DNA of 7,929 bases, from positions 1 through 7,929 of the forward strand of contig JAJYKG010000094.1 in NCBI GenBank assembly GCA_021788795.1. The letters run 5' to 3'. The notes beneath the pieces are model-generated. The model ran no database searches, had not been told where the DNA came from, and saw only the letters and a list, made by a program, of their open reading frames with translations. The stretch comes from Thermoplasmata archaeon (GTDB taxonomy: Archaea > Thermoplasmatota > Thermoplasmata > RBG-16-68-12). This document shows positions 5,386-7,929 of the stretch, piece after piece. A program made the translations under genes and the position numbers. Every line of letters begins with the position of its first letter. The first letter of the stretch is position 1.

Positions 5386-6462
5386 TCACGTCGTGCGCGC
5401 GAGGATCGCGTCCAGGCGTTCGTAGAAGACGCTCGCGTCGAACGCCCGCGCCCGGGCGACGCACGCATCCCGCATCCCCTGGAGTCGGCCGTCTTCCAGT
5501 CCCCGGATCGTCTCCACGAAGGCCTCGGCCCGCGGCGGCAGGAGGAAGCCCGTCTCCCCGGATACGACGGTCTCGCGGTATCCTCCCTCGTCCGTCGCGA
5601 CCACGCACTTCCCCGCGGCCATGGCCTCGACGGGCGTCAGCCCGAAGTCCTCCTCGGCGGCGGTGACTACCAGGCCGCGGCAGCGCGCGTAGAGGCCCAC
5701 GAGCTCCGCCTCGGGCAATCGGCCGAGGAAGGTCACGTTCGCGGGAGGATTCAACGACTTCACGTACGCGTCCGAGCGGTCTCCCGGGGCGGTCCCCCCG
5801 ACGACACTGAGCTTCGCGTCCGGCAGGTTCCGGAAGACCTCGAGCTGGAGGTCGATCCGTTTCTCTGGATAGAGGCGCGTCACGGAGAGCCAGAAGTCGC
5901 CGACCCGCTCGAAGCGATACCGGGACGTCTCCACGGGTGGATACACGATCTCAGAGTCGCGGCCGTAGTACCGCCGGACCCGGGCCTCGACGTTGTGGCT
6001 GTTCGCGACGATCCGGTCGACGTGGCGCACGGCGCGTTGCTCGAGGAAGCTGTGCGCGCGGGTCCACGCGCGAGCCGCGAGGCGGCCGCGGAACGACAGC
6101 CGGGCCAGCATCGCCTCCCGCCGGTCGTAGAAGAAGCGAGTGGGTGTGTTGCAGTACCACAGGTTCGGGTGGTGGCGCTTGGCCGCGAACACGCTCCAGT
6201 TTCCGGAGAAGACGTACCGGTCGTACCCGGGCAGGCGCGCTCGCGCGAACGCGCGGCTCGCGGCGAGGTGGCGCCACGGCGTCGCCTGCGGGAGCTGGCC
6301 CAGGGAGACGACGCGCACGTCGCGGAAGCCGAGGGCTTCGGCTACCGTCGGGTCCGCGTTGGTCGTCACGAAGTCCGCGTCTAGGTGCCTCGCCATCATC
6401 AGCGCGAGGCGCTCGGCGCCTCCCGCGGCGTCCAGGAAATCGTGGAGGACCGCGACCTTCAC
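5386..6462 (-). CDS. GT4-family glycosyltransferase (GT-B fold)
   Basis: This 358-residue enzyme should transfer a sugar from a nucleotide donor to a growing surface glycan at the inner face of the membrane. It opens with MKVAVLHDFL and the GGAER motif (14-18) of GT-B N-domains. The C-domain shows VTRLYPEKRID (194-204, with donor-binding Arg196 and Lys201), NVTFLGRL (242-249) and the retaining-enzyme E-x7-E motif EDFGLTPVE (Glu271 and Glu279). EGGYRETV (292-299) follows. The overall look is of WbaZ-like mannosyltransferases, but donor and acceptor cannot be told. The start is GTG at 6462-6460, with GGAGGG about seven to eight bases upstream. It lies 24 bases after the GT2 gene on the same strand, so it is the last known gene of the operon. 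Its C-terminal half is clearly similar to the partial GT4 at 7559-7929. No membrane segment is seen. Confidence 0.94.
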   Translation of the reverse strand: MKVAVLHDFLDAAGGAERLALMMARHLDADFVTTNADPTVAEALGFRDVRVVSLGQLPQATPWRHLAASRAFARARLPGYDRYVFSGNWSVFAAKRHHPNLWYCNTPTRFFYDRREAMLARLSFRGRLAARAWTRAHSFLEQRAVRHVDRIVANSHNVEARVRRYYGRDSEIVYPPVETSRYRFERVGDFWLSVTRLYPEKRIDLQLEVFRNLPDAKLSVVGGTAPGDRSDAYVKSLNPPANVTFLGRLPEAELVGLYARCRGLVVTAAEEDFGLTPVEAMAAGKCVVATDEGGYRETVVSGETGFLLPPRAEAFVETIRGLEDGRLQGMRDACVARARAFDASVFYERLDAILARTT

Positions 6463-6486
6463 GGTCGCCCCCTCCGCGGCGATCGG

Positions 6487-7500
6487 TCAGGACGTGAGGT
6501 CATGGATCGGCACCCCGTAGTCTCGGAGCCAGTGCCCCATCGTGGCCGCGTCGACCGCCCGCGTGGTCTGGCGTGCGCGCCGCTTGGCGAGGGCCCGGCG
6601 AAGCCCCGCCCAGGCATCCAGCCGGCCGCGTGCCTGGGCCCGGGCCTTCACCGCCATGGAGGGGCCGGCGTCCGCCGCTCCCTCTCCGCGGCCGCGCCAC
6701 AGGAAGGGCGCGGCCAAGCCGAGCGAGTCCCAGCACGGTCCCAGGACGGCGTGCGGCCAGGGGTAGTTCTGGATCAGGTTCCACGTCCGGTTCCGCGCGA
6801 ACAGGTACTGTCTCCAGGAGGAGTGGGCGCCCCCCGAGGCGGAGTACTTGTGGTAGACGACCGAGCGTGGGGCGAACCGCGCCTCCCATCCCGCCAGGCG
6901 GATGCGCCAGGCGAGGTCGACGTCCTCGTAGTAGGCGAGGAAGTCGCCGTCGAAGAGGCCCACGCGCTCCAGGGCCTCGCGGCGGTAGAGGGCCGCTCCG
7001 GCCGACGGCCCGAAGACGTCCTGGGCCGCATCGTACTTCCCATCGTCCGGCTCGTTCCATCCGCGGTCCCTCGTGCCCCCGTCCCGTCCGACGAGGAGGC
7101 CCGCGGAGTTGAGGAGGCGCGGGCGGTCCATGAAGAGGAGCTTCGCCGCGACCATGGCGACGCGGTCCGGCTCCGCGGCCCGGACCAGCTCGGCCACGAA
7201 CTCCGGGTCCACCTTCGTGTCGTTGTTCAGCGTGATGACGCAGCGGCATGCGGGATCTCGGAGGGCCGCCTCGACGCCCGCGTTCGTGCCGCGGGCGAAG
7301 TGGAGGTTCTCGGGAAGCGGGACGAGCGGGAGCTCCGGGAACTCGGCGCGGATGAAGTCCACGGATCCGTCCGTGCTCCCGTTGTCCACAACGATCACCC
7401 CGACGTCCGCGTACGTCTGGTCGAGGAGCGAGCGCAGGCAGTCCCCGACGTAGCCGCGGCCGTTCCAGTTCAGGACGACGACCTGTGTCCCGGCTCCCAT
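6487..7500 (-). CDS. GT2-family glycosyltransferase (GT-A fold, WbbL/rhamnosyltransferase-like)
   Basis: The 337-residue product is an inverting GT-A enzyme. It shows VVVLNWNG (7-14) at the first strand, the nucleotide-binding VVDNGSTDGS (37-46), NLHFARGTNAG (65-75) and the metal-binding NND (92-94, the DxD equivalent). The acceptor-side YYEDVDLAWRIRLAGW (190-205) carries the ED motif with the probable catalytic base. This order is that of WbbL-like enzymes of polysaccharide assembly; rhamnose or another deoxysugar is possible but not proven. The Arg- and Ala-rich tail after about 260 shows no clear membrane helix, unlike some relatives. The ATG at 7500-7498 is the only in-frame start after the TGA upstream, with GGGAG close before it. 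It sits between two GT4 genes in one leftward operon, 58 bases behind one and 24 bases ahead of the other. Confidence 0.94.
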   Translation of the reverse strand: MGAGTQVVVLNWNGRGYVGDCLRSLLDQTYADVGVIVVDNGSTDGSVDFIRAEFPELPLVPLPENLHFARGTNAGVEAALRDPACRCVITLNNDTKVDPEFVAELVRAAEPDRVAMVAAKLLFMDRPRLLNSAGLLVGRDGGTRDRGWNEPDDGKYDAAQDVFGPSAGAALYRREALERVGLFDGDFLAYYEDVDLAWRIRLAGWEARFAPRSVVYHKYSASGGAHSSWRQYLFARNRTWNLIQNYPWPHAVLGPCWDSLGLAAPFLWRGRGEGAADAGPSMAVKARAQARGRLDAWAGLRRALAKRRARQTTRAVDAATMGHWLRDYGVPIHDLTS

Positions 7501-7558
7501 GGTCTCCCGCGGGTAGGAACGGGCACCACTTCAATGTCGCGGCGCCTCGGGAGGGAGG

Positions 7559-7929
7559 TCAGTGCGCCGAGGTCGCGCGCTCGATCTGCGCGCGCATGCC
7601 CGCCACGAAGCGGCTCGCGTCGAATTCCCGGGCGCGGGCCTCGCATCGCGTCCGCATCGACTCGAGGCGCTCCGACGTGGCCGCGGCGATCGCCTCGGCC
7701 AGGGCCACGGGCGTGGCGGGCACGAGCCACCCCGTCTTCCCGGGGAGGACGGTCTCCCGGTATCCGCCTTCGTCCACGGCGACCACGGCCTTCCCGGAAG
7801 CCATGGCCTCGAGCGGAGTCATCCCGAAGTCCTCGTCCTGGGCGGTGGCCAGGAAGGCGCGGCACGACGCGTACAGCTCGCGGAGCCGCGGCTCGTCGAC
7901 CTCGCCCAGGAAGGTGACGTTCTCTGGGG
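7559..7929 (-). CDS. GT4-family glycosyltransferase, partial (C-terminal 123 residues)
   Basis: Only the C-terminal end lies in the window; the frame is open to the right edge. It begins PENVTFLGEVDE, continues with the E-x7-E motif EDFGMTPLE and EGGYRETV, and ends with a helical tail and a TGA at 7561-7559. These are the donor-binding features of retaining GT-B enzymes. The stretch aligns without large gaps to residues about 240-358 of the GT4 at 5386-6462, with about half of positions alike by eye, so the two are paralogues or recent family members. It is the first gene of the visible operon part, followed after 58 bases by the GT2 gene. Substrate is unknown. Confidence 0.92.
   Translation of the reverse strand, partial: PENVTFLGEVDEPRLRELYASCRAFLATAQDEDFGMTPLEAMASGKAVVAVDEGGYRETVLPGKTGWLVPATPVALAEAIAAATSERLESMRTRCEARAREFDASRFVAGMRAQIERATSAH

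Noticed and set aside
5326..6384. Long plus-strand open frame opposite the GT4 gene
   Set aside because: Low-complexity Arg/Glu/Val-rich product with no motif; the minus strand encodes a clear GT4 enzyme.
6385..7917. 510-codon plus-strand frame spanning two glycosyltransferase genes
   Set aside because: It crosses two well-supported minus-strand genes and their spacer; typical antisense frame in GC-rich DNA.

Overview
The window looks like a piece of a GC-rich archaeal chromosome. Thermoplasmata or a relative is the best guess, but this is inference. The signs are a tRNA-Thr with a U discriminator and no encoded CCA, an AT-rich TATA-like box centred 27 bases before that tRNA, a Cys-rich HTH regulator of a type common in archaea (COG2522-like), and a Rab-like small GTPase. 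No taxonomic marker gene such as rRNA or a ribosomal protein is present, so the assignment stays tentative.

Left part (1-2783), accessory in character and visibly less GC-biased. A large secreted protein is read leftwards from a TTG start at 1184 and runs off the window at base 1. It is easy to miss because no stop codon falls inside the window. Behind it lies the C-terminal half of an IS6-type DDE transposase, killed by an in-frame TGA and missing its N-terminal half. Bases 1877-2464 hold no convincing gene. They contain a perfect 12-base palindrome and one copy of a GC-rich hairpin followed by GGGACAGG. A second, diverged copy of this hairpin element lies about 0.6 kb further on. Between the two copies sits a tiny zinc-ribbon reading frame with a good Shine-Dalgarno and GTG start, but one base out of frame with its start.

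Centre (2784-5381), ordinary dense archaeal coding. It holds tRNA-Thr(UGU), then, read leftwards, an 82-residue protein of unknown function followed by the small GTPase, probably one operon. Divergent from these is a DsbA/FrnE-like thioredoxin-fold protein with a CWGC active site and a C-terminal winged-helix-like domain. After it comes the HTH regulator with a four-Cys, one-His C-terminus and two possible TATA boxes. Two neighbouring genes carrying reactive or metal-binding cysteines suggest a redox theme, though no direct link is shown.

Right part (5386-7929), a leftward glycosyltransferase operon. A GT4 enzyme (partial at the right edge), a GT2 enzyme and a second GT4 enzyme follow each other with short gaps. 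The two GT4 proteins are clearly paralogous in their C-terminal halves. Such sets build surface polysaccharides or protein-linked glycans; the secreted, sequon-rich protein at the left edge would be a possible kind of acceptor, but this is speculation. The operon promoter lies outside the window.
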